41,846 nt of DNA from Rickettsiales bacterium (GTDB taxonomy: Bacteria; Pseudomonadota; Alphaproteobacteria; Methylaequorales; Methylaequoraceae): positions 1 to 41,846 of the forward strand of contig NZFP01000017.1 of the NCBI GenBank assembly GCA_002689325.1. Reading direction: 5' to 3'. The position numbers and the translations under genes are program-made. Below the pieces are notes generated by a model. The model had not been told where the DNA came from and did not search any database. It worked only from the letters and a program-made list of their open reading frames with translations. This document shows positions 1 through 8,035 of this stretch, piece after piece; position 1 is the first letter of the stretch; every line of letters begins with the position of its first letter.

Positions 1-30
1 ACATTATTTAAATATCATTATTTGAAAAAT

Positions 31-58
31 TTGCATATTTACTTTTTTATTATATATT
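31..58 (+). promoter_or_regulatory. Candidate sigma-70 promoter of the aminotransferase gene
   Basis: A -35-like TTGCAT (31-36) is followed after 16 bases by a -10-like TATATT (53-58, five of six consensus bases). The -10 ends only six bases before the ATG at 65, so transcription would begin at or next to the start codon. No Shine-Dalgarno sequence precedes that ATG. AT-rich DNA yields chance matches, so this is tentative. Confidence 0.4.
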
Positions 59-64
59 CAGCTC

Positions 65-1234
65 ATGGATGGTCTCAATAAATTTATTTATGAAATAGGC
101 AGTGATAGTGCTTTCTCAATACTGGCTAGAACCAACGAACTTACAAAACAAGGAAAAGAAGTCATTAATCTTGGTATTGGTCAACCAGACTTTCCCACCG
201 CCCCTAATATTGTTGAATCGGCTGTCAAGGCACTTAGGGAGGGGAATCATGGATACTCTTCATCAAACGGTATTTTAGAATTAAGAGAAGCAGTTGCTGA
301 TGATTTTTTTAATCGCAACAATGTTAAAATTGACCCAAATGATATTCTCGTCACACCAGGGGGTAAAGCTGTAATCTTCTACACTTTATTAATATTTGGA
401 CAACCAGGCGTTGAAATTATCACGCCTGATCCAGGTTTTATTGCATATAGATCAATGATAGATTACATGGGAGCAAAAGCTATAGCCCTTCCGCACAGAA
501 TGGAAAATAATTTCTCATTTGATGCTGAGGAATTACTGTCTTTAATAAATGATAGGACAAGATTAATTATATTAAATTCACCGGCAAACCCTACTGGTGG
601 GGTGGTTCCACATTTGGAATTAGAGAAATTGGCGAAAGGATTAAAAAAATTCCCAAATGTTTTTATCCTTTCAGATGAGATCTACAGTAGAATTCTTTTT
701 GATGGTCACAAACACTCAAGTTTACTTTCATTTCCGGAGGTTAAAGATAGGGTTATAGTTTTAGATGGCTGGTCAAAAACCTATTCAATGACTGGCTGGA
801 GACTTGGTTATGGAATTTTTCCAAAAAACATTTTCAAGTATGCTGAAAAACTTGCAATAAACTGTCACTCATGCATAAGTATTCCAACACAGCTAGCTGG
901 AATAGAAGCATTAAAAGGTAGTCAAGATTCTGTAAAAAAAATGATTCAAGAATTTCAAGAAAGAAGAGACTTTCTTGTAACTGAATTAAATAAAATTAAA
1001 GATGTATCCTGTGTGTCCCCAGGTGGAGCATTTTATGTGTTTCCAAAAATTAATAAAGAAAATCAAAAATCGAAAGAGATATCAAACTTTCTTCTCGAAA
1101 AAAAATTTGTTGCAACTGTACCAGGTTCATCATTTGGAATTAATGGTGAGGGATTTCTGAGAATTTCTTATGCTAGTAAACTAGAAAACCTAAAAAAGTT
1201 TATAAATCTTCTAAATGAATATATGAATGAGTAG
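65..1234 (+). CDS. Class I PLP-dependent aminotransferase (aspartate aminotransferase-like)
   Basis: This 389-residue protein is a fold-type I, class I/II aminotransferase, a cytosolic PLP enzyme moving amino groups between amino acids and 2-oxo acids. Visible family marks are NSPANPTGG (171-179), the DEIY motif (204-207), SKTYSMTGWRLGYG (237-250) with the PLP-binding Lys238, and FLRISYA near the end, whose Arg would bind the substrate carboxylate. Length is normal for the family. The sequence is compatible with aspartate or a broad-range transaminase; I cannot name the substrate. The next genes are glnB and glnA, so a role in nitrogen metabolism is plausible, but a terminator-like hairpin separates them. 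The ATG at 65 has no Shine-Dalgarno sequence and follows closely on a promoter candidate. Confidence 0.9.
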   Translation: MDGLNKFIYEIGSDSAFSILARTNELTKQGKEVINLGIGQPDFPTAPNIVESAVKALREGNHGYSSSNGILELREAVADDFFNRNNVKIDPNDILVTPGGKAVIFYTLLIFGQPGVEIITPDPGFIAYRSMIDYMGAKAIALPHRMENNFSFDAEELLSLINDRTRLIILNSPANPTGGVVPHLELEKLAKGLKKFPNVFILSDEIYSRILFDGHKHSSLLSFPEVKDRVIVLDGWSKTYSMTGWRLGYGIFPKNIFKYAEKLAINCHSCISIPTQLAGIEALKGSQDSVKKMIQEFQERRDFLVTELNKIKDVSCVSPGGAFYVFPKINKENQKSKEISNFLLEKKFVATVPGSSFGINGEGFLRISYASKLENLKKFINLLNEYMNE

Positions 1235-1249
1235 AAATTAAACTATAAA

Positions 1250-1683
<434 letters not shown>

Positions 1684-1707
1684 TATTATTATAAAAAGGA
1701 GGAAATA

Positions 1708-3114
1708 ATGAGTGTAGCCAAAGTTTTAAAAATGATTAAAGATAAAGAGGTCAAATTTGTGGACCTCAGATTTACTGATACCAAAGGGAAGTGGCAACAT
1801 ACCGCTCAAACGGCTTCAACAATAGATGAGAATACTTTCAAAGAGGGTATAATGTTTGATGGATCCTCAATAGCTGGTTGGAAAAATATTAATGAATCAG
1901 ACATGATATTAATGCCTGATCCTAATACCGCAGTTATGGATCCATTTACTGCCCAGCCACAAATGATTCTCTTTTGTGACGTGATTGAACCGTCTGATGG
2001 TAAACCTTATGGGCTAGACCCTAGAAGCACAGGTAAAAAAGCTGAAGAATATTTAAAATCTTCTGGTATTGGAGAAAAATGTTTTTTTGGTCCAGAAGCT
2101 GAGTTTTTTATATTTGATGATGTAAAGTGGGCTACAAACCAAGAATATACATTTTTTAGTATCGATTCCGAAGAAGGCGCCTACAATACAGGTTCTGAAA
2201 TGGAAGGTGGAAATATGGGACATAGACCCAAAGATAAAGGTGGTTATTTTCCAGTACCTCCAGTTGATTCTGCTACAGATATTAGAGCTGAAATGGTTTC
2301 CACAATGATTGAAATGGGATTGGATATGGAAAAACATCATCACGAAGTTGCCCCATCCCAGCACGAATTAGGTTTTAAGTTTGGAAGTCTGATCGAAAGT
2401 GCTGATAATCTTCAAAAATATAAATATTGCGTGCATATGGTCGCACAAGCCTATGGTAAAACAGCAACCTTTATGCCCAAACCTGTCTACAATGATAATG
2501 GATCTGGCATGCATGTTCACCAGTCAATTTGGTCCAAAAGTGGATCCCTATTTGCTGGTAAAGAATATGCTGGTTTATCGGATACATGCCTTCACTACAT
2601 TGGTGGTATAATCAAGCATGCGAAAGCTATCAATGCCTTTTCCAATGCAACAACAAATAGTTATAAAAGATTAGTTCCAGGATTTGAAGCTCCAGTTTTA
2701 TTAGCTTACTCCGCTAGAAATAGATCAGCTTCTTGTAGAATTCCCTATGCTCCTTCTGCTAACGGTAAAAGAGTAGAAGTAAGATTTGGTGATGCATCTG
2801 GAAACCCCTACTTTACATTTGCAGCAATGTTAATGGCCGGAATTGACGGAATTAAAAATAAAATCCACCCTGGTGACGCCACGGATAAAGACCTTTATGA
2901 TCTACCTGAAGAGGATTTAAAAGGTATACCAACTGTGAGTTCTAGTCTAAGGGAGTCTTTAGATTCATTAGATAAAGACAGGGATTTTTTAAAAGCTGGA
3001 AATGTATTTACAGATGATTTAATTGACTCTTATATATCATTAAAAATGGATGAAGTTTTACAATTTGAACACACTCCACACCCAGTTGAATTTAAAATGT
3101 ACTATTCTGTCTAG
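1708..3114 (+). CDS. glnA: Glutamine synthetase type I
   Basis: This 468-residue GSI enzyme makes glutamine from glutamate, ammonia and ATP and works as a cytosolic dodecamer. Visible motifs are FDGSSIAGW (50-58), the metal-binding GPEAEFF (128-134), [10 protein letters not shown] (264-273) and the [14 protein letters not shown] region (355-368). Tyr397 in DLYDLPEED is the conserved adenylylation site, so activity should be controlled by GlnE together with the PII protein encoded just upstream. A strong AGGAGG Shine-Dalgarno sequence (1697-1702) sits five bases before the ATG, unlike glnB, which has none. The stop lies only five bases from the convergent hydrolase gene, leaving no room for a terminator. 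Confidence 0.97.
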   Translation: MSVAKVLKMIKDKEVKFVDLRFTDTKGKWQHTAQTASTIDENTFKEGIMFDGSSIAGWKNINESDMILMPDPNTAVMDPFTAQPQMILFCDVIEPSDGKPYGLDPRSTGKKAEEYLKSSGIGEKCFFGPEAEFFIFDDVKWATNQEYTFFSIDSEEGAYNTGSEMEGGNMGHRPKDKGGYFPVPPVDSATDIRAEMVSTMIEMGLDMEKHHHEVAPSQHELGFKFGSLIESADNLQKYKYCVHMVAQAYGKTATFMPKPVYNDNGSGMHVHQSIWSKSGSLFAGKEYAGLSDTCLHYIGGIIKHAKAINAFSNATTNSYKRLVPGFEAPVLLAYSARNRSASCRIPYAPSANGKRVEVRFGDASGNPYFTFAAMLMAGIDGIKNKIHPGDATDKDLYDLPEEDLKGIPTVSSSLRESLDSLDKDRDFLKAGNVFTDDLIDSYISLKMDEVLQFEHTPHPVEFKMYYSV

Positions 3115-3119
3115 TCTAA

Positions 3120-3671
3120 TTATTTGATAAATTTACCAGATAGTTTTTTAAAAAACTGGTTTTTAGAATCTCTGATTAATTCAAAAAATACCATTTCAAA
3201 GTTAATCAGAGATGATCCTTTTTTTAGCATTCTCTCCACACCCATTTTTGCATCCCCTAGCTTTCTGGATCCAACGCATTCATCAACAATATAAACTTGT
3301 CTATCATTTTCTAATAAATCTATAGCAGTTTGTAAAACACAAATATGAGACTCAATTCCAATAACAATGACTTGCTGTTTTTTTATTTGAGTCAAAAATT
3401 TTTTTAAGTCTTCATTTTCATAAGCAGAAAAAGTTGTTTTCTCAATTCTTTTTGAATTATTTTCCATTAATTTTTTTTTTAAACAACTAACAGTCGAACC
3501 AAGCCCATTTGGATATTGTTCTGTATAAATTATTGGAACTCTAAGTTCTATGAAAAGTTCAACTAGTTTGTTTGAATGGTATTTAATCTTTTCTTTGTTG
3601 AATATGTGAGATAATAATTTCTCCTGCAAATCTATTATCAGGAGACAGCAATTGTTAATGTTAAGTTTCAT
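3120..3671 (-). CDS. Isochorismatase-family cysteine hydrolase
   Basis: This 183-residue protein belongs to the isochorismatase/nicotinamidase-like hydrolase superfamily. The expected triad is visible: Asp14 in LLIIDLQEKLL, Lys78 in EKTTFSA, and Cys111 in GIESHICVLQTA, preceded by the usual cis-peptide region. EQYPNGLGSTV is typical of the ISOC1/YcaC-like branch, whose natural substrates are often unknown, so I give no substrate. It lacks a signal peptide and is presumably cytosolic. Its ATG overlaps the stop codon of the upstream glutathione peroxidase as TAATG, so the two are translationally coupled and co-transcribed. Its 3' end faces glnA across five bases. Confidence 0.85.
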   Translation of the reverse strand: MKLNINNCCLLIIDLQEKLLSHIFNKEKIKYHSNKLVELFIELRVPIIYTEQYPNGLGSTVSCLKKKLMENNSKRIEKTTFSAYENEDLKKFLTQIKKQQVIVIGIESHICVLQTAIDLLENDRQVYIVDECVGSRKLGDAKMGVERMLKKGSSLINFEMVFFELIRDSKNQFFKKLSGKFIK

Positions 3672-4210
3672 TAATTATAAAGAGCTTGTTCTACCTGCTT
3701 TAAAAGGCCTTCAGAGGTTGGGCTAGTCATTGAAGAAAACCAATTAAGAATCTGTCCTTCTTTGCTGATCAAATATTTATGGAAATTCCATCTAGGCTGA
3801 CCTATAACTGAGGTATTACCAGATATCCATTTATATAGTGGATGCGCACTATCTCCTTTAATCTTTTGAATTGAGGTTAGGGGAAAGTTCACACCATATC
3901 TAATTTCACAGAATTTTTTAACATCTTCATCATTTGAAAGTTCTTGGTTAAAGTCATCAGAAGGAACACCCAAGACAACAAACCCGTCATCTTTATATCG
4001 GTCATAAATTTTTTGAAGACCAGCATACTGAGGAGTAAAACCACATTGCGATGCCGTGTTAACTAGTAAAACAACTTTATCTTTATAATCAGCTAAAACA
4101 ATATCTTTCCCGGAAATTGATTCGATGCTAAAATCGTGGAAACTTTTTTCGGAGCTAATGGATTTTGTAGTAAAAAACATTGTTATAATAACTATAAAAA
4201 ATTTAAACAT
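3671..4210 (-). CDS. Glutathione peroxidase family protein, probably exported
   Basis: This 179-residue thioredoxin-fold peroxidase reduces hydroperoxides using a thiol donor. The cysteine-type active site is seen as NTASQCGFTPQ with Cys56. Gln89 and Trp141 (in WNFHKYLI) fill the other catalytic positions. The N-terminus (about 1-20) has a lysine, a long hydrophobic stretch and a polar end, consistent with a Sec signal peptide and a periplasmic location. It has Cys, not selenocysteine. The gene starts 52 bases from the divergent lipoprotein gene, with no Shine-Dalgarno sequence, and its stop overlaps the next start as TAATG. Pairing with an isochorismatase-like hydrolase suggests a shared stress or detoxification setting, but that is inference. 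Confidence 0.88.
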   Translation of the reverse strand: MFKFFIVIITMFFTTKSISSEKSFHDFSIESISGKDIVLADYKDKVVLLVNTASQCGFTPQYAGLQKIYDRYKDDGFVVLGVPSDDFNQELSNDEDVKKFCEIRYGVNFPLTSIQKIKGDSAHPLYKWISGNTSVIGQPRWNFHKYLISKEGQILNWFSSMTSPTSEGLLKQVEQALYN

Positions 4211-4262
4211 ATATAGTAATTTAATGTTTTACATTTGAAAATTAAAGTGTTTAATTAATATT

Positions 4263-4697
4263 ATGATACAGTTTAATAGTTTTCTTTTATCTATATCTAC
4301 TTTATTTTTCTTATATTCTTGTGCTGGAGATAGTTTACTACCAGTAAAAGGCCCTGAAGGGGATCCCTCAACAGAATTAAGTTTAGCTGAATTTGATGAC
4401 CTTCCAATACCACTGAACTCTAAACTTGATAAAGAAAAATCCATTATATTTTCTAAAAAAAATGGATGGTATGGTCGATTAACCTTCAATACATCGGAAA
4501 AACAAATCAACGTGTACGATTTTTTTAGAAATGAGCTTCCAAAATTTGGTTGGAAAAAATTATCTGAAATCTCTTCCGAAACAAGTATATTAAATTATCA
4601 AAATCAAGCAAGATTAGCACTTATTCAAATAAAAGAGAATCTCTTATATGGAAGTAATGTAATGGTAACAGTTACTGAACTTGAATCCTCAAAGTAG
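4263..4697 (+). CDS. Small predicted lipoprotein of unknown function
   Basis: I do not recognise a named family. The 144-residue product begins with a hydrophobic signal segment ending in a lipobox-like LYSC, with Cys20 as the likely lipidated residue. Ala at +2 predicts outer-membrane sorting by the usual Lol rule. After a short Pro/Gly-rich linker, the domain holds DLPIPLNSKL, a GWYGRLTF strand and an amphipathic helix YDFFRNELPKFGW, so a small alpha/beta periplasmic domain is likely. It sits alone on the plus strand between a divergent peroxidase and a convergent recombinase-like gene. Its last nine bases overlap that gene's 3' end. No Shine-Dalgarno sequence precedes the ATG. Confidence 0.75.
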   Translation: MIQFNSFLLSISTLFFLYSCAGDSLLPVKGPEGDPSTELSLAEFDDLPIPLNSKLDKEKSIIFSKKNGWYGRLTFNTSEKQINVYDFFRNELPKFGWKKLSEISSETSILNYQNQARLALIQIKENLLYGSNVMVTVTELESSK

Positions 4698-5906
4698 AAT
4701 ATTTGTATCAGAATATTCAAGTTGTTCTAACCAACTCTTTTTCATATCAAGACTTATTTCTCTATTGTAAAGATTGTTCTTTTTTGACCGCCCTATTATC
4801 TCAAGAATCACTTCCTCAGGACATTCAATTTTAATAAGCCTTGATATAAAAAAAGATTTTATACCACCCAAAGGCTTTATTATTGAATTATTAATTAAAA
4901 TTTTTTTAATTAAATTTTCAAGATTTTTAATTTTTTTTTTATCAAAAAGAACCTTGCCATCATTTAACTTATTTAATATAAACTGAGCGCCAGATTTTGA
5001 TATTCCAATTAATGGAATAGTTCTATTTTTATAAATACTTTTAATTGGTCTTGTTGAATTATTTCTTATTATAATAAAAGATTGAAATTTATCTAGATAA
5101 ATATCGCTAGTTTCCAAGCCCATTAACTCATAAAGATTAGAACCTGAATATAACATCATTGAAAGTAATGAACTTTCAACTGATGGACATCTTTTACAGA
5201 AATTTTCTAATTTTTTAAAATCTTCGAATGTAATTGAACTATTGGTCAATTTTTTTTTTATTGAGATTGACTTTGTGGGTGGAAAAATTTTTTTCTTAAT
5301 TTCAAATTTGTCAAATGCCATTAAAAAAACTTTTTTTAAGAAGTGCAACCGAAAGTCCTTATTATTGAGTAAACTTAGATGAATCTTTTTAATATCTCCT
5401 GAGTTATATGAATTTATAGGTTTATCCCCACAAACATAAATAAAATTTGTTACAGTTTTTTTAAATTGGAGAAATTGATTAGGTTTAAATTCAAATTCCT
5501 TAATGAATGTTTCATTGAAGAAAACTGATAAAACAGGAATAGACTTGTGTATATTTGTAAAATATTTTTTGATATTTGAAACATTAATTTTAGAAAAATT
5601 TTTGTTTGAAAAAATTAAATCTGAAACGTAATCTTCATAATCATCCAAAAAATTAATGTCATAATCTTTTACTTTTATTTTTTGATTTTTAAAAATTTTA
5701 AGAAATGAGTCTTTTCGTTTTTCAGACAATTTATTAAACATCTTTTTATGTTCAATAGCCTGTAGCTTTGATCTAGTAATGGCTGTTTGTATTTTATTAG
5801 TATTGAGTGAGACTTTAATACTTCTAACTCCAACTAATTCTACTAATTTAAGAGGAACAGCTCTTTGATACCAAAACTTATTACCATGTTTATAAAGATA
5901 TTTCAC
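4689..5906 (-). CDS. Degenerate tyrosine recombinase (phage-type integrase relative)
   Basis: The 405-residue protein has the layout of alphaproteobacterial phage-type integrases. The N-terminus YLYKHGNKFWYQRAVP resembles the DUF6538-like region, a SAM-like core-binding part follows, and the C-terminal catalytic fold runs from about 225. Box I aligns as LYSGSNLYELMGLETSDI (252-269), where the catalytic Arg is Asn257. The box II HxxR motif reads GGIK (347-350) and the later LGH motif reads IGR (371-373). Tyr380 could still be the nucleophile. So the reading frame is intact but four of the five usual catalytic residues look replaced. The start is GTG without a Shine-Dalgarno sequence. It lies 42 bases from the tRNA-Leu 3' end, the classic integrase position. 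It could be an inactivated integrase or a domesticated DNA-binding protein. Confidence 0.7.
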   Translation of the reverse strand: MKYLYKHGNKFWYQRAVPLKLVELVGVRSIKVSLNTNKIQTAITRSKLQAIEHKKMFNKLSEKRKDSFLKIFKNQKIKVKDYDINFLDDYEDYVSDLIFSNKNFSKINVSNIKKYFTNIHKSIPVLSVFFNETFIKEFEFKPNQFLQFKKTVTNFIYVCGDKPINSYNSGDIKKIHLSLLNNKDFRLHFLKKVFLMAFDKFEIKKKIFPPTKSISIKKKLTNSSITFEDFKKLENFCKRCPSVESSLLSMMLYSGSNLYELMGLETSDIYLDKFQSFIIIRNNSTRPIKSIYKNRTIPLIGISKSGAQFILNKLNDGKVLFDKKKIKNLENLIKKILINNSIIKPLGGIKSFFISRLIKIECPEEVILEIIGRSKKNNLYNREISLDMKKSWLEQLEYSDTNILL

Positions 5907-5912
5907 ATATTA

Positions 5913-5940
5913 ATACTACATATCTACCACAATTTTTCAA
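5913..5940 (-). promoter_or_regulatory. Candidate promoter of the recombinase-like gene
   Basis: On the minus strand, TTGAAA (5935-5940) and TAGTAT (5913-5918) are separated by 16 bases. The -10 box ends six bases before the GTG start at 5906, the same spacing as at the aminotransferase gene. It would allow expression of the recombinase-like gene independently of the tRNA-Leu transcript. Confidence 0.4.
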
Positions 5941-5948
5941 TATTTATC

Positions 5949-6035
5949 TGGTGCGGCCGAGAAGACTCGAACTTCCACAGGATATTTCCTACAACGACCT
6001 CAACGTTGCGCGTCTACCAGTTCCGCCACGGCCGC
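5949..6035 (-). tRNA. tRNA-Leu (anticodon GAG)
   Basis: The minus strand folds into an 87-nt leucine tRNA. The acceptor is GCGGCCG paired with CGGCCGC. The anticodon arm CAACG-UUGAGGU-CGUUG carries GAG, followed by a long variable arm typical of class II tRNAs and a T arm with GTTCGAG-type loop. The discriminator is A, and the 3' CCA is encoded (5949-5951). It reads CUC/CUU codons. The 5' end lies nine bases after the pccA stop codon, so it is probably made from a pccBA read-through transcript. Its 3' end faces the recombinase-like gene. Confidence 0.97.
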
Positions 6036-6044
6036 ATAAATATT

Positions 6045-8033
6045 TTACTCGAATTCAAGTATAATTTGCTCAACTTCAAGGCTATCCCCTTCTTTACAAT
6101 TCACTTTTTTTACGACTGCTTTTTTTTCTGATTTTATAATATTCTCCATTTTCATTGCCTCTACAACAGCCAAGGGCTGTCCCTCTTCAATAACATCAGC
6201 TTCCTCAACAAGTACAGATACTAAAAGTCCAGGCATTGGAGCCATTAAAAACTTAGATTTATCTTCTTTTTTTCTAGGTTTCATTATTTTGTTTAATTCA
6301 GAATGTCTTTTTGACAAGACTAGTAAATCAAGTATACATCCTTTGTGGCCGATACTAATTTTTGGACCGTTTCTAAGTATTGAGAAGTAATGTAATTTAT
6401 TATCTACAATTGCAGAAAATAATGGATATCCTATCTTCCAATTACTTTTTATACTTATATGTTTATCTAAAAGATAAAGATCATAATTGTTATTATAGTT
6501 ATTATAGTTAATCTTAACTTCAATTTGCTTTGATTTATCTATAACATTCCATATATTTCCAACAGTTTTATTAAAACCTTTAAGCTGATTTGCAATGGAT
6601 GCAGCCCTAATTAAATACTGAAAATTTATAAAAGTTGCTACACAATACAATATTTCTTTTTCTTTTATATCTATGTCGTAAGAATTATATCCTTTTGGAT
6701 AATTTTCAGAGATAAAAGATGTGGAAAATGTTCCCTGCTTAAATTCTTTATTTTGAAGAATATTGGACAAAAAATCTTTATTTGTCTCAACACCTTCAAT
6801 AAAATATCTGTCCAGTGCATTTAACATCTCATTAATAGATGATGCTCTATCGTTTGAATGGGTGCAAAGCTTTGATATCATTGGGTCATAAAACATACTA
6901 ATCTCAGATCCTTCTACAACTCCTGAATCAATTCGTATTTTTTTTCCGAACGGTTCAATATACCTTGTTAATCTTCCAATTGAAGGAAGAAAATTTTTGG
7001 ATGAGTCTTCAGCGTAAATTCTGCATTCAATTGCGCTCCCATAAAAATTGATATCTTTTTGTTGAACTGAAAGTTTGTCTCCATAAGCTATCCTTATCAT
7101 TTGTTCTACTAGATCAATCCCAGTTGTAAGTTCAGTTACAGGATGCTCAACTTGTAATCTTGTGTTCATTTCTAGAAAATAAAAATTTTTATCTCTATCA
7201 ACTACAAACTCTACTGTTCCAGCTGAATAATATCCTACTGCTTTGGCAAGCTTTAATGACTGGTCAACCATCTGTTGTCTAAGGTTTGTATTTACAAATG
7301 GGCTTGGTGCTTCCTCAATTACCTTTTGATGTCTTCTTTGAATTGAACATTCTCGTTCTCCTAGGTGAACAAAATTTCCAAACTGATCACCTAAAACTTG
7401 AATTTCAATGTGCTTAGGAAATTCAATAAATTTCTCAATAAAAACCCTTTCATCTCCAAAGCTAGACTTGGCTTCATTTATTGCTGAATTGAAGTTTTCC
7501 TTAAGTTGTTTTTCATTAAATGCAATTCTCATTCCTTTGCCTCCTCCTCCAGCGGAAGCCTTTACCATTAAAGGATAACCAATTTTATTTGCTTCATTTA
7601 TTGCTTTGTCTAAATTCTTAATTGTATTAAGCCCACCAGGAACAACAGAAACCCCAGCTTTTTTTGCAATCTTTTTTGATTCTACCTTATCACCCATTAA
7701 TAAAATTGCCTGACTTGGGGGGCCAATAAATATTTTTCCTGCTTTATGTACTTCATCTCTGAATTGAACATTTTCTGATAAAAATCCATACCCTGGATGA
7801 ATAGCATCAGCTTTAGAAGATTTTAAGGCATCAATGATCTTAGAAATCACTAAGTAACTCTCTGCAGATGTCTGTCCACCAATATTAATGTATTCATCTG
7901 CCAAACTTACATGTGGTGAGTTTTCGTCTGGGTCAGAACAAATTGCAACAGTTTTAATACCTAGTCTCTTTGCAGTTCTTATAATCCTGGAAGCAATTTC
8001 TCCTCTATTGGCTATTAAAATTTTTTTAAACAT
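6045..8033 (-). CDS. pccA: Propionyl-CoA carboxylase, biotin-containing alpha subunit
   Basis: This 662-residue subunit carboxylates its own biotin using ATP and bicarbonate. The N-terminal biotin carboxylase starts FKKILIANRGEIASRI, has the Gly-rich ATP-grasp loop KASAGGGGKGM and the catalytic EMNTRLQVEHPVTE near 288-301. A middle region of about 450-590 matches in position the domain that joins alpha to beta in PCC. The C-terminal biotinyl domain carries EAMKMEN with biotinylated Lys628. The length fits PCC rather than the shorter AccC, and pccB is directly upstream (the ATG is two bases past its TAA). Together they convert propionyl-CoA to methylmalonyl-CoA. The related acetyl-/3-methylcrotonyl-CoA carboxylases are less likely given the partner. 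Confidence 0.92.
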   Translation of the reverse strand: MFKKILIANRGEIASRIIRTAKRLGIKTVAICSDPDENSPHVSLADEYINIGGQTSAESYLVISKIIDALKSSKADAIHPGYGFLSENVQFRDEVHKAGKIFIGPPSQAILLMGDKVESKKIAKKAGVSVVPGGLNTIKNLDKAINEANKIGYPLMVKASAGGGGKGMRIAFNEKQLKENFNSAINEAKSSFGDERVFIEKFIEFPKHIEIQVLGDQFGNFVHLGERECSIQRRHQKVIEEAPSPFVNTNLRQQMVDQSLKLAKAVGYYSAGTVEFVVDRDKNFYFLEMNTRLQVEHPVTELTTGIDLVEQMIRIAYGDKLSVQQKDINFYGSAIECRIYAEDSSKNFLPSIGRLTRYIEPFGKKIRIDSGVVEGSEISMFYDPMISKLCTHSNDRASSINEMLNALDRYFIEGVETNKDFLSNILQNKEFKQGTFSTSFISENYPKGYNSYDIDIKEKEILYCVATFINFQYLIRAASIANQLKGFNKTVGNIWNVIDKSKQIEVKINYNNYNNNYDLYLLDKHISIKSNWKIGYPLFSAIVDNKLHYFSILRNGPKISIGHKGCILDLLVLSKRHSELNKIMKPRKKEDKSKFLMAPMPGLLVSVLVEEADVIEEGQPLAVVEAMKMENIIKSEKKAVVKKVNCKEGDSLEVEQIILEFE

Positions 8034-8035
8034 AG

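Noticed and set aside
4229-4510. 93-codon minus-strand frame over the lipoprotein gene
   Set aside because: It overlaps the signal-peptide gene in antisense and covers the peroxidase upstream region; no protein-like pattern or start signal.
5865-6131. Plus-strand frame across tRNA-Leu
   Set aside because: It runs through a well-formed tRNA and the pccA 3' end, so it is a chance open frame.
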